A program made the position numbers and the translations under genes. The notes under the pieces were generated by a model, which made no database searches, was not told where the DNA came from, and saw nothing but the letters and a program-made list of their open reading frames with translations. This document shows positions 7,174-16,104 of a DNA stretch of 64,000 nucleotides, piece by piece. The stretch's first letter is position 1. Every line of letters begins with the position of its first letter. Location of the stretch: the NCBI RefSeq assembly GCF_015351235.1, contig NZ_JADKSJ010000001.1, positions 2,435,668 through 2,499,667 of the forward strand, written 5' to 3'. The stretch comes from Plantibacter sp. VKM Ac-2880. GTDB lineage: Bacteria > Actinomycetota > Actinomycetes > Actinomycetales > Microbacteriaceae.

Positions 7174-8667
7174 GTGAAGAGAACCATCGGGCTCGTCGCC
7201 CTGTCCGTCGCCACCGCCGTCGCACTGGCGGGCTGCGCCGGCGGCAGCAGCAGCTCCGCGACGGGTGCCGACGCGACCATCGCCGTCGGCTCCCTCTACG
7301 AGCCGCAGAACCTCAGCAACACCGGCGGCGGCGGTCAGGGCGTCACCGAAGCGCTCACCGGCAACGTGTACGAGGGGCTCTACCGCCTGACGGACGACGG
7401 CGACGTCGAACCCGTGCTCGCCGCGGACAGCACTGTGAGCGACGACGGCCTCACCTACACCTTCACCCTCCAGGACGGCGTCACCTTCCACTCCGGCGAC
7501 CCGCTCACCTCGGCCGACGTCAAGTCGAGCATCGAAGCCGTGACCGCCGAGGACTCGCAGTCGGCCCGGAAGAGCAGCTTCGCCGTGGTCTCCGACATCG
7601 CCACCCCCGACGACCGCACCGTGGTCGTGACCCTCTCCGAGCGCTCCATCTCCTTCCTGTACAACCTGAGCTACGTCTGGATCGTGAACGACGCCGCGAA
7701 GGATCTGAAGACCTCCGAGGACGGCACCGGCCCGTACACGCTCGGCGAGTGGAAGCGCGGCAGCACCCTGAGCCTCGAGCGTTGGGACGACTACTGGGGG
7801 GATCCCGCCAAGAACGCCGAAGTCGTCTTCACCTACTTCACCGACGCGACCGCACTGAGCAACGCCCTCGTGACGAAGCAGATCGACATCATCACGAGCG
7901 TGCAGAGCCCCGACCAGCTGACGCAGTTCACCGACAACGCCGACTACACGGTGTCCGACGGCGACTCCACCACCAAGGAGCTCCTGGCGTTCAACGACCG
8001 CGTCGCGCCGTTCGATCAGGCCCTCGTCCGGAAGGCCGTGTACTCCGCGATCGACACGAAGAAACTCCTGTCGTCGATCTGGGGTGACTACGGCACGCTC
8101 ATCGGGTCCATGGTCCCGCCGACGGACCCGTGGTACGAGGACCTCACGCAGGTGAACCCCTACGACCCCGAGCTCGCCAAGCAGCAGCTCGCCGAGGCCG
8201 GTCTGGCCGACGGCTTCACGTTCACGCTCGACACGCCGAGCTACGACCCGCACCCGGCCGTCGCGGAGTTCCTGCAGAGCGAACTCGCGAAGGTCGGCGT
8301 CACCGTGGAGATCAACACGATCAGCGCGGACGAGTGGTACTCGACGGTGTTCAAGGAGCGCGACTTCCAGGCGACGCTCCAGGAGCACGTCAACGACCGC
8401 GACGTCGTCTGGTACGGCAACCCCGACTTCTACTGGGGCTACGACAACCCGCAGGTGACGCAGTGGGTCTCCGAGGCGGAGCAGGCGACCACGACGGACG
8501 AGCAGACGGCGAAGCTGAAGCTCGTCAACGAGCAGATCGCCGAGGACGCAGCAAGCGTCTGGCTGTACCTCTACCCCCAGATCGTCGTCGCCGCGAGTGA
8601 CGTGTCGGGATATGGCGTGAACGGCCTGAACTCGCAGTTCTTCGTGGCGGACATCGTCCGGAAGTAG
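7174..8667 (+). CDS. ABC importer solute-binding lipoprotein (peptide/nickel family 5)
   Basis: The 497-aa lipoprotein starts at GTG 7174, 7 bases after AGGAG. The N-terminal signal peptide ends in the lipobox LAGC (Cys about 21), followed by a Gly/Ser linker. The mature protein is a cluster C (SBP_bac_5) binding protein, with NVYEGLYRLTDDG, YTFTLQDGVTFHSGDPLTSADV and GTGPYTLGEW signatures. Members bind oligopeptides, nickel, opines or other mid-size ligands; the ligand is not readable here. It heads a complete five-gene importer, and a hairpin directly after its stop probably makes it the most abundant product. Confidence 0.9.
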   Translation: MKRTIGLVALSVATAVALAGCAGGSSSSATGADATIAVGSLYEPQNLSNTGGGGQGVTEALTGNVYEGLYRLTDDGDVEPVLAADSTVSDDGLTYTFTLQDGVTFHSGDPLTSADVKSSIEAVTAEDSQSARKSSFAVVSDIATPDDRTVVVTLSERSISFLYNLSYVWIVNDAAKDLKTSEDGTGPYTLGEWKRGSTLSLERWDDYWGDPAKNAEVVFTYFTDATALSNALVTKQIDIITSVQSPDQLTQFTDNADYTVSDGDSTTKELLAFNDRVAPFDQALVRKAVYSAIDTKKLLSSIWGDYGTLIGSMVPPTDPWYEDLTQVNPYDPELAKQQLAEAGLADGFTFTLDTPSYDPHPAVAEFLQSELAKVGVTVEINTISADEWYSTVFKERDFQATLQEHVNDRDVVWYGNPDFYWGYDNPQVTQWVSEAEQATTTDEQTAKLKLVNEQIAEDAASVWLYLYPQIVVAASDVSGYGVNGLNSQFFVADIVRK

Positions 8668-8677
8668 TCGTCGCCGA

Positions 8678-8703
8678 GGCCGACCGGGACCGCCCGGTCG
8701 GCC
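8678..8703 (+). terminator. Intercistronic hairpin after the binding-protein gene
   Basis: GGCCGACCGGG pairs perfectly with CCCGGTCGGCC around an ACCG loop (11-bp stem) and has no T-run. It begins 10 bp after the binding-protein stop. It could attenuate read-through or protect the 3' end of the upstream message. Confidence 0.6.
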
Positions 8704-8712
8704 CGGCCTCGC

Positions 8713-8718
8713 TACGCT
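8713..8718 (+). promoter_or_regulatory. Candidate internal -10 TACGCT
   Basis: TACGCT lies 10 bases before the permease ATG at 8729, immediately downstream of the hairpin. A separate weak promoter would keep the permease-ATPase part expressed when the hairpin stops upstream transcripts. No convincing -35 is seen. Confidence 0.3.
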
Positions 8719-8728
8719 GAGGTCCACC

Positions 8729-9697
8729 ATGCTCCCCTACCTGTTGCGTCGATCCGCGTTCCTGGTGGTGTCGTTCCTCGTCGCCATGACCGTGTTGTTC
8801 GTGCTGCTCCGGTTGCTGCCGGGGGACCCTTCGAACGCCCTGCTCTCGGTGAACGCCACGCAGGAGCAGATCGAGGCGGCACGCGCACAGGTGGGAGCCG
8901 ATCGACCGGTCGGCGAGCAGTTCCTGGCCTGGTTCGGTGGTGTCCTCACCTTCGACCTCGGTTCGTCCTTCGTGAGCAGTCTCCCCGTCGGCCCCGAGAT
9001 CGCCTCGCGCCTGCAGGTCACCGTCCCGCTGACACTCCTCGCCTTCCTCCTCGCCGTCGTGCTCGCCGGCCTGGCGGGCGTCATCGCCGCACTCCGAGCC
9101 GATCGGTGGTACGGCATCGCCCTGTCGGGGTTGTCCCAGTTCGGCATCGCCGTGCCGGTGTTCTGGGTCGGCATCCTGCTCGTCAGCGTGTTCGCGGTCA
9201 CGCTCCGCCTGTTCCCGTCCGGCGGGTTCCCGCGCGACGACTGGGCAGACCCGGCGGCGGCGCTCACGAGTCTGGCGCTCCCGGTCATCACCATCGCCAT
9301 CGTCATGAGTGCGTCCATCACCAGGTACGTCCGCTCCGCCACGCTCGACGTGCTCGGGAGCGACTTCCTGCGTTCCGCCCGGGCGCAGGGTGCCGGACTC
9401 GGCGAGGCGCTCCTCCGGCACGGCGTCCGCAATGCGGCCGTCCCCGTCGTCGCGATCCTCGGGATCGAACTCGCGACCACGTTCCTCGGCGCCGTCGTGG
9501 TCGAGAGCGTCTTCAGCCTGCCGGGGCTCGGGTCGATGCTCCTCACGGCGATCCAGCAGCACGACTACCCGAACATCCAGGGCATCCTCCTCGTCTCCAC
9601 CCTCGTCGTCCTCGTGACCGGGTTCCTGGCCGACATCGCCCAGCGCCTCATCGACCCGCGCCTGCGCACCTCCATCGCCGGGAGCGGGCTGCGATGA
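8729..9697 (+). CDS. ABC importer permease, DppB type
   Basis: The 322-aa integral membrane protein starts at ATG 8729. About six membrane segments are visible. The DppB-type N-terminus (LLRRSAFLVVSFLVAM, then LLRLLPGDPSNAL) and the EAA coupling loop (LGSDFLRSARAQGAGLGEALLRHGVRNA) are present. VVVESVFSLPGLGSMLLTAI is the family signature after the loop. It pairs with the DppC-type permease at 9694, with which it overlaps by 4 bp (ATGA). Confidence 0.9.
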   Translation: MLPYLLRRSAFLVVSFLVAMTVLFVLLRLLPGDPSNALLSVNATQEQIEAARAQVGADRPVGEQFLAWFGGVLTFDLGSSFVSSLPVGPEIASRLQVTVPLTLLAFLLAVVLAGLAGVIAALRADRWYGIALSGLSQFGIAVPVFWVGILLVSVFAVTLRLFPSGGFPRDDWADPAAALTSLALPVITIAIVMSASITRYVRSATLDVLGSDFLRSARAQGAGLGEALLRHGVRNAAVPVVAILGIELATTFLGAVVVESVFSLPGLGSMLLTAIQQHDYPNIQGILLVSTLVVLVTGFLADIAQRLIDPRLRTSIAGSGLR

Positions 9698-10563
9698 GCG
9701 CCATCGACGCCCGAACGGCCATCCCCACCCCCGAGCGGGGCGGGAGACGCCGCGGACGCTCCGTGACCCTCACGGTCGGGCTGGTCCTCGTCGGCGTCAT
9801 CGTCGCGCTGGCGCTCGTCTCCCTCTTCTGGACGCCCTTCGCGCCGACGGATACGGCAGGCGGCCGTCTCGAAGGACCCAGCGGTACGCACTGGCTCGGC
9901 ACGGACAAGCTGGGTCGAGACCTCTTCACCCAACTCATGATCGGTGCCCGCATCGCGCTCGTCACGGGGGCGGGGGCCGTCGCGGTCGGCGCGGTCATCG
10001 GGATCGCCGTCGGTCTCGCCGCGGCGTTCGCGGCCGCCTGGGTGGACGACACGATCTCCGCCGCCCTCGACGTCGTGATCGCCTTCCCCGTCCTGCTGTT
10101 GGCCATGCTGATCGTCGCCGCCCAGGGCGCTTCACTCGGCACCGCCATCGTCGCGATCGGGCTCGCCATGTCGGCCATCGTCGCCAGGCTGACCAGGATC
10201 CTCACGAAACGCGTCCTCGGCGAGCAGTACGTCGTCGCCGCGCGCACCGCCGGGACGAGCTGGCCCGGCATCATCGGCCAGCACGTGCTGCCGAACATCT
10301 GGCCGACGCTGAGCGTCAACCTCGCCCTGCAGTTCGGCATCGCCGTCCTCGCGGAGGCGAGCCTGTCCTACCTCGGCCTCGGAGCCCCACCGCCGAACGC
10401 GTCCTGGGGACGACTGCTCCAAGAGGCACAGGCCACGGTCACGACGGCACCGATCGGCGCGGTCGCGCCCGGTGTCGCGGTGGTCATGCTCGTCGTCGGT
10501 GTGAACTTCATCGCGGACGGTCTGCGCGATCTCGGCGATCCGACGAGGAGGCGCAGCGCATGA
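9694..10563 (+). CDS. ABC importer permease, DppC type
   Basis: The 289-aa protein starts at ATG 9694, overlapping the previous stop as ATGA. After a basic N-terminus and one membrane segment comes the DppC signature GTHWLGTDKLGRDLFTQLMIGAR. The EAA loop (LGEQYVVAARTAGTSWPGIIGQHVLPN) follows, then SYLGLGAPPPNASWG. It forms the heterodimeric channel with the DppB-type permease. It overlaps the first ATPase gene by 4 bp. Confidence 0.9.
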   Translation: MSAIDARTAIPTPERGGRRRGRSVTLTVGLVLVGVIVALALVSLFWTPFAPTDTAGGRLEGPSGTHWLGTDKLGRDLFTQLMIGARIALVTGAGAVAVGAVIGIAVGLAAAFAAAWVDDTISAALDVVIAFPVLLLAMLIVAAQGASLGTAIVAIGLAMSAIVARLTRILTKRVLGEQYVVAARTAGTSWPGIIGQHVLPNIWPTLSVNLALQFGIAVLAEASLSYLGLGAPPPNASWGRLLQEAQATVTTAPIGAVAPGVAVVMLVVGVNFIADGLRDLGDPTRRRSA

Positions 10564-11381
10564 CGGCCCTGCTCGACATCACCGGTCTGAGCATCACCCG
10601 TGGTACGCGACGCGGAGCATCGGACGCCACCGAGCGACCACTGGTCGACGGCCTCGACCTCATGATCGCCGCCGGCGACCGACTCGGTCTCATCGGCGGC
10701 TCCGGGTCCGGCAAGTCGCTCACCTCCCTCGCCGCGATCGGGTTGCTCGACGACCAGCTCACCGCGAGCGGCAGCATCGAACTGGCGGGCACGCAGGTCG
10801 TCGGTGCCACGGACCGTACCCTGCGTCCCCTCCGCGGCCGGGTGGCCGGACTCGTCTTCCAGGAGCCGCTGACCGCCCTGGACCCGCTCATGCGCGTCGG
10901 CGCTCAGCTGGCCGAACCACTCCGCCGTCACCTCGGGCTCCGGCGTGACCAGCTCCGGGACGCCGTGGATGCGGCGCTCACCGAGGTGTCGCTCACCGAC
11001 ACGGCCCGCATCGCCGCGTCGTACCCGCACGAGTTGTCCGGTGGCCAGCGACAGCGGGTCGCCATCGCCATCGCCCTCGCAGGACGACCGCAGCTCCTGA
11101 TCGCCGACGAGCCGACCACCGCGCTCGACGTGACCGTGCAGGCCGAGGTGCTCTCGCTCCTCGACCGGCTTGTCCGCGAACGCGGTATGGCACTGTTGTT
11201 CATCAGTCACGATCTCGCCGTGGTGTCGACCATGGTCGACGAGGTGATCGTGCTGAGCTCGGGCCGAGCCGTCGAGCGCGGCCCGGTCGCGCAGGTGCTG
11301 ACGGACCCGCAGCACGAGGACACGCGACGTCTCGTCGCCAGCGCCCGCGCGATCGACGACGCGCTGGAGGACCCGCGATGA
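10560..11381 (+). CDS. ABC importer ATPase, DppD type
   Basis: The 273-aa ATPase starts at ATG 10560 (ATGA overlap). Walker A is GGSGSGKS (near 45-52), the Q-loop VFQEPLTALDPLMRVG, the signature LSGGQRQR, Walker [13 protein letters not shown], and the switch His in FISHDL. The protein ends soon after QHEDTRRLVASARAI. It lacks the C-terminal iron-sulfur or oligopeptide extension with conserved cysteines found in many DppD proteins, so it is short for that family. It powers import together with the DppF-type ATPase. Confidence 0.9.
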   Translation: MTALLDITGLSITRGTRRGASDATERPLVDGLDLMIAAGDRLGLIGGSGSGKSLTSLAAIGLLDDQLTASGSIELAGTQVVGATDRTLRPLRGRVAGLVFQEPLTALDPLMRVGAQLAEPLRRHLGLRRDQLRDAVDAALTEVSLTDTARIAASYPHELSGGQRQRVAIAIALAGRPQLLIADEPTTALDVTVQAEVLSLLDRLVRERGMALLFISHDLAVVSTMVDEVIVLSSGRAVERGPVAQVLTDPQHEDTRRLVASARAIDDALEDPR

Positions 11382-12166
11382 TCGACGGACCCACCTCGGA
11401 TGCCGCTACGCCGATCCTGGAACTCGACGCGGTCGGCTTCCGGTACCGCGGCGGTCAAGACGCGCTCGACGACGTCTCGCTGTCCGTCGGCACCGGTGAG
11501 GCGGTCGGCGTCGTCGGCCAGTCCGGCGCCGGGAAGAGCACCCTCCTCCGGCTCCTGCTCGGCCTCGACCGCCCGACCACCGGGTCCGTCCGATTCGACG
11601 GCAGCACCCTCGATCCGCGGGACAAGGCCCGCGTCCGGACCTTCCGGGCGTCGGTGCAGGCGGTCTTCCAGGATCCGTACTCCTCCCTCGACCCACGCCA
11701 GCGCGTCGGGCGCATCGTGGCGGAGCCACTCCGCTCCCTGCGGCTGGCTTCGGTGGAACAGGCCGCGACCCGGGCCGCCGACGCGCTCGAAGCCGTCGGT
11801 CTTCCTCCCGAGGCCGCGTCCCGCTACCCGCACGAGTTCTCCGGTGGCCAACGTCAACGGATCGCCATCGCCCGCGCGATCGTCCCGAACCCCCGACTCC
11901 TCCTGGCCGACGAGCCGGTGAGCGCCCTGGACATGAGCACCCGGATCCAGATCATCGAGTTGCTCGCCGAGTTGCGCGCTTCGAACGGTCTCGCACTCGT
12001 CATGGTGTCGCACGACCTCGGCACGGTCGCGGCCCTGTGCGAGCGCACCCTCGTCCTCCGCGATGGGCGCGTCGTCGAGGCCGGCACCACCGCTCAGGTC
12101 CTCCACCAGCCGGCCGAGGCGTACACCCGGCAGCTCGTGGCGGCGATCCCCCGGCTGCCCCGCTGA
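11378..12166 (+). CDS. ABC importer ATPase, DppF type
   Basis: The 262-aa ATPase starts at ATG 11378 (ATGA overlap). Walker A is GQSGAGKST, the Q-loop VFQDPYSSLDPRQRVG, the signature FSGGQRQR, Walker B LLLADEPVSALD, and the switch His in VSHDLGTV. Pairing of a DppD and a DppF ATPase with two permeases and a cluster C binding protein makes this a complete importer. It is the last gene of the overlapping set; a 115-bp gap without terminator-like structure separates it from the MFS gene. Confidence 0.9.
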   Translation: MIDGPTSDAATPILELDAVGFRYRGGQDALDDVSLSVGTGEAVGVVGQSGAGKSTLLRLLLGLDRPTTGSVRFDGSTLDPRDKARVRTFRASVQAVFQDPYSSLDPRQRVGRIVAEPLRSLRLASVEQAATRAADALEAVGLPPEAASRYPHEFSGGQRQRIAIARAIVPNPRLLLADEPVSALDMSTRIQIIELLAELRASNGLALVMVSHDLGTVAALCERTLVLRDGRVVEAGTTAQVLHQPAEAYTRQLVAAIPRLPR

Positions 12167-12281
12167 GCCGCGGTCGACCCCGGAGGACGATCGGTTCCGG
12201 GAGACGGGAATGCCAGGCCGCGCACGGGCGTTCGACTCCGAGTGGCTCCGGCCGCATCCACTCTCCACAGGAACAGGACCC

Positions 12282-13784
12282 GTGACGCAGGATTCAGCGC
12301 AGCCCGACGACCATGACGACGGACCGGAGACGCAGGAGCGACCGTGGCTGAGCGACGAGGAGCGCGCTGCACTCCGCAAGCCGCTCCCCGAGCGGGCGGT
12401 CGTGGCCAGTCTGGCGTTCACCGGTCTCGTCGCGGCGTTCATGATGACGCTCGTCACCCCGCTCGTGCCCTCCCTCCCGACGATCCTCGGTGTGCACGCC
12501 TCGGACAGCATGTGGGTCGTGACGGCCACGCTGCTCTCCGCTGCGGTGGCGACGCCGATCTCCGGTCGTCTCGGTGACCTCTATGGGAAGCGCCGGATGG
12601 TCCTGATCCTGCTCGGGATCATGATGGCCGGCTCGGTGCTGGCCGCGTTCTCGTCCACGATCGTGCCCCTGATCGTCGCTCGCGCCCTGCAGGGCATGGC
12701 GATGGGCGTGATCCCGCTCGGCATCAGCATCCTGCGCGACGTCCTCCACGCGAAGCGGCTCGGTCCGGCGGTCGCCCTCGTGAGCGCAACGCTCGGCATC
12801 GGTGGAGCCGTCGGCCTGCCGATCTCCGCCGTCATCTCACAGTTCCTGGATTGGCATGTGCTCTTCTGGGTGGCCGGTGCGCTCGGACTCGTCGGATTCC
12901 TGCTCGTGGCTCGCTTCGTCCCCGTGAGCACGCTGCGGAGTGAGGGCGGTTTCGACTGGATCGGGGCGATCGGACTCGCCGCCGGACTCGTGCCGATCCT
13001 CCTCGCCGTCTCGAAGGGCAACGAGTGGGGCTGGACGAGCGTGGGGACGCTCGCGTGCCTGATCGGCGGGGTCGTCGTCCTGCTCCTCTGGGGTTGGTTC
13101 GAGGTGCGTTCCTCGAGCCCGCTCGTGGATCTGCGGATCGCCGCACGCCGGACGGTGCTCTTCACGAACCTCGCGTCGATCACCGTCGGTTTCGCCTTCT
13201 TCGGCAGCACCGTGGTCCTCCCCGGCATCCTCGAAGCACCGGTGGGCACGGGGGTCGGGCTCGGGCAGGACATGCTCATCGCGAGCCTCTGCCTCATGCC
13301 CAGCGGTCTGATCATGTGGGCGATGTCGCCGGTCGCCGCCCGGTTGACGGCCGCGAAGGGTGCGCGGCTGAGCCTGCTCATCGGCATCGCGATCATCGCG
13401 ATCGGGTACGCGGTCGCAATCGGGCTCATGACGGAGGTCTGGCACACGGTCCTCACGGCGACCGCGGTCGGTTTCGGGGTGGGCTTCGCGTACGCGGCGA
13501 TGCCGACGCTCATCATGGGAGCCGTCCCGCCGAGCGAGACGGCGGCGTCCAACGGGCTCAACTCGGTGATGCGGACCCTGGGCTCCACGATCGCCAGCGC
13601 GGTGATCGGCGCCATCCTGGCGTCGCAGGTGGTCGCGGACGGGGCCGTCACGACACCGAGTGCCGACGCGTTCCGGCTGAGCTTCGCGATCTGCGCGGCG
13701 GCCGCCGTGGTCGGCCTCGTCTGCACCCTCCTGCTGCCGAAGCACCTCGCGAAGGACACGCGGTCGAGCCTCCACGAGGGGTGA
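12282..13784 (+). CDS. MFS transporter, drug-exporter type
   Basis: The 500-aa protein starts at GTG 12282, preceded by AGGA-type Shine-Dalgarno bases; longer in-frame starts lie in non-protein-like sequence. A 45-residue acidic cytoplasmic N-terminus precedes 12-14 membrane segments. The motif A loop is GRLGDLYGKRRM and the motif C-like region is GIGGAVGLPISAVI. These place it among proton-driven drug exporters of the major facilitator superfamily. The substrate is unknown. It follows the peptide importer on the same strand and may or may not share its promoter. Confidence 0.8.
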   Translation: MTQDSAQPDDHDDGPETQERPWLSDEERAALRKPLPERAVVASLAFTGLVAAFMMTLVTPLVPSLPTILGVHASDSMWVVTATLLSAAVATPISGRLGDLYGKRRMVLILLGIMMAGSVLAAFSSTIVPLIVARALQGMAMGVIPLGISILRDVLHAKRLGPAVALVSATLGIGGAVGLPISAVISQFLDWHVLFWVAGALGLVGFLLVARFVPVSTLRSEGGFDWIGAIGLAAGLVPILLAVSKGNEWGWTSVGTLACLIGGVVVLLLWGWFEVRSSSPLVDLRIAARRTVLFTNLASITVGFAFFGSTVVLPGILEAPVGTGVGLGQDMLIASLCLMPSGLIMWAMSPVAARLTAAKGARLSLLIGIAIIAIGYAVAIGLMTEVWHTVLTATAVGFGVGFAYAAMPTLIMGAVPPSETAASNGLNSVMRTLGSTIASAVIGAILASQVVADGAVTTPSADAFRLSFAICAAAAVVGLVCTLLLPKHLAKDTRSSLHEG

Positions 13785-13790
13785 CGGGGC

Positions 13791-15974
13791 TCAGCCCACG
13801 ATGCCGAGGGCGAACGGGAGGACCGGGCCGGAGCCCGCGAGCCGGAGCGCTCGTCCGGCGACGGTGAGCGTCCACCGGCTGTCCGCCCGGTCGTCGACGA
13901 GCAGCACCGGCGCACCCTCGAGCGTCGCCAGCTGTGCACGGAGTTCGGCACCGACGCTGAACGCGTCCCAGACCCCGGCGAGGCGATAGGCGCTGTTCCC
14001 GCCGGGCCCACCGCGAGGCCCGTCGCCGACGAGGTCCAGTTCACCGAGGTACGGAAGTCGTCCGAGCGAGGCGATACCCCGGGCGACCGAGTCGACGAGC
14101 TGCGGCCTCGACCGCGAGGGCACGCTCACGACCGCGGCCGGTCGCTTCGCCCACGGCCAGTCGGCGAGCACCCGGACGCTCGCGTCGATGACCGCGCGGG
14201 ACGCCGGCGCGTCCGTCGCGCCGGCGGCGAAGAGTTCACGGAGCACACCGCCCCAGCCGAGATCGGTCAAGCGCGCGAGCGCTCGTCCCGGTTCCAGACG
14301 ATCCTCGAGCGAGATGCGACCGCTGACCGGTGCTCCGTCGGTGGTGACGCCGAGCTTGCCTGCGCCCGTGGGCCACTGCGCCCGAGGTTCGAGCTCGACA
14401 CCGACCCGCCCGAGCGCCTCGGATGCCGAGGCGGCCGCCGCGCTGTCGAGCTCGGTGGGGAACCAGGCACCCGCGCAGCGATCGCACCGTCCGCAGGGTT
14501 CGGCGGTCGCGTCGTCGAGCTCGCGTTGCAACACGAGCATCCGGCACTCCTCGCCCCGCTCGTAGGCGAGCATCGCCTGCTGCTCGGCGACACGAGCCTC
14601 GGCGATCCGGCGATAGCGTTCGCGGTCGTAGACCCACGGCTCCCCCGTGGACACCCATCCCCCGGCGACCCGCTGCACGGCGCCGTCGACGTCGAGCACC
14701 TTGAGCAGGAGTTCCAGCGGGGTCCGGCGCAGGTTGACGAGTGCTTCGAGTGCCGGTGTCGACCGCGGTCGGTCGTCGAGCGCGTCGAGGACGGCCGTGG
14801 CCCGAGCCTCGTCCGGCATCGACGCCGTCGCGAAGTACTGCCAGATCTCCTCGTCCTCCGCGCCGGGCAGGAGCAGGACGTCGGCGTGCTCGGTCGCGCG
14901 CCCGGCACGCCCGACCTGCTGGTAGTACGCGACCGGCGACGACGGCGCGCCCAGGTGCACGACGAACCCGAGGTCGGGCTTGTCGAAGCCCATCCCGAGC
15001 GCGCTCGTCGCCACGAGGGCCTTCAGCCGGTTCTCCTTGAGCAGCCGCTCGGACTCCTCGCGTTCGTCGGGGTCGGTCCGGCCGGTGTAGGCCCGCACCT
15101 CGTGACCGGCCTCGCGCAGCAGCCGCGCGGTGTCCTCCGCGGCTGAGACGGTGAGGGTGTAGATGATGCCGGACCCCGTGAGTCCGTCCAGGTGGCTGAG
15201 CAGCCAGGTGAGGCGGTCTCTGGACTCCGGGAGCCGGAGCACCCCGAGCCGGAGGGATGCCCGCGCGAGGGAACCGCGGATGGTGAGGACCTCGGCCGCC
15301 GTGGAGCCGGAAGCGGCTGGCGCGGTGAGCTGCTCGGCGATGTCGCGGACGACGCGGGCGTTGGCCGTCGCGGTCGTCGCCAGGACCGGGACCTCCACCG
15401 GCAGACGACCGATCAACTCGGCCAGCCGCCGGTAGTCGGGGCGGAAGTCGTGGCCCCAGTCGGAGATGCAGTGGGCCTCGTCGACCACCAGCATGCCGGT
15501 CCGGGCGACGAGCGTCGGAAGCTGCTCATCGCGGAAGCGCGGATTGTTGAGGCGCTCGGGCGACACGAGCAGCACATCGACCTCGTCGGCGTCGAGCTGC
15601 GCGCGGACGTCGTCCCATTCGTGCGCATTCGCCGAGTTGATGGCGACCGCCCGCACACCGGCGCGCGCCGCTGCAGCCACCTGGTCGCGCATGAGGGCGA
15701 GCAACGGGGAGACGAGCAGGGTGGGCCCGGCGCCGCGCCGACGGAGCAGTGCCGTCGCGATGAAGTACACGGCCGACTTGCCCCAACCGGTGCGCTGCAC
15801 CACGAGGGTGCGACGGTGCTCGTCGACGAGGGCCAGGATCGCCTCGAGCTGGCCATCGTGGAACCGGGCCCCCGGAACGCCCGTCAGTGCGGCGAGCGCC
15901 GCCGTCGCTTCGGCGACGGACCCGGTGGTGGCGGCTTCGTGGTGGGTGGGGGCTGGCGCGCTGACGTCGGACAT
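13791..15974 (-). CDS. RecQ-type DNA helicase with phosphoribosyltransferase-like C-terminus
   Basis: The 727-aa protein starts at ATG 15974. The helicase core has Walker A TGWGKS (62-67), the box DEAHCISDWGHDFRPDY (165-181), and motif VI region QQVGRAGRA. A RecQ zinc-binding cluster follows (C-x20ish-CGRCDRC around 485-510). Winged-helix RQC and HRDC domains of classical RecQ are not evident. Instead the C-terminus has VLLVDDRADSRWTLTVAG (690-707), which resembles the PRPP-binding loop of type I phosphoribosyltransferases. Helicases of this build occur in actinobacteria. Likely role is 3'-5' unwinding in recombination or repair. It is adjacent to ku and ligD on the repair block. Confidence 0.85.
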   Translation of the reverse strand: MSDVSAPAPTHHEAATTGSVAEATAALAALTGVPGARFHDGQLEAILALVDEHRRTLVVQRTGWGKSAVYFIATALLRRRGAGPTLLVSPLLALMRDQVAAAARAGVRAVAINSANAHEWDDVRAQLDADEVDVLLVSPERLNNPRFRDEQLPTLVARTGMLVVDEAHCISDWGHDFRPDYRRLAELIGRLPVEVPVLATTATANARVVRDIAEQLTAPAASGSTAAEVLTIRGSLARASLRLGVLRLPESRDRLTWLLSHLDGLTGSGIIYTLTVSAAEDTARLLREAGHEVRAYTGRTDPDEREESERLLKENRLKALVATSALGMGFDKPDLGFVVHLGAPSSPVAYYQQVGRAGRATEHADVLLLPGAEDEEIWQYFATASMPDEARATAVLDALDDRPRSTPALEALVNLRRTPLELLLKVLDVDGAVQRVAGGWVSTGEPWVYDRERYRRIAEARVAEQQAMLAYERGEECRMLVLQRELDDATAEPCGRCDRCAGAWFPTELDSAAAASASEALGRVGVELEPRAQWPTGAGKLGVTTDGAPVSGRISLEDRLEPGRALARLTDLGWGGVLRELFAAGATDAPASRAVIDASVRVLADWPWAKRPAAVVSVPSRSRPQLVDSVARGIASLGRLPYLGELDLVGDGPRGGPGGNSAYRLAGVWDAFSVGAELRAQLATLEGAPVLLVDDRADSRWTLTVAGRALRLAGSGPVLPFALGIVG

Positions 15975-16104
15975 GGGGCAAGTCTGTCAGGAGCCGCCGA
16001 CGGCGGGTCGCTGTGGTGGAGATGGTGGGTGGGCCGGCCGGTGCGGGGTCGCTGTGGAGGAGGGTTCCCCGGAGGTCGCGTGGGTCCGACCGGCGGGAAG
16101 TGGA

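Noticed and set aside
12581-14044. Minus-strand open frame of about 490 codons opposite the MFS gene
   Set aside because: Antisense of hydrophobic segments gives a Ser/Arg/Ala-rich sequence without domain; no start or ribosome site.
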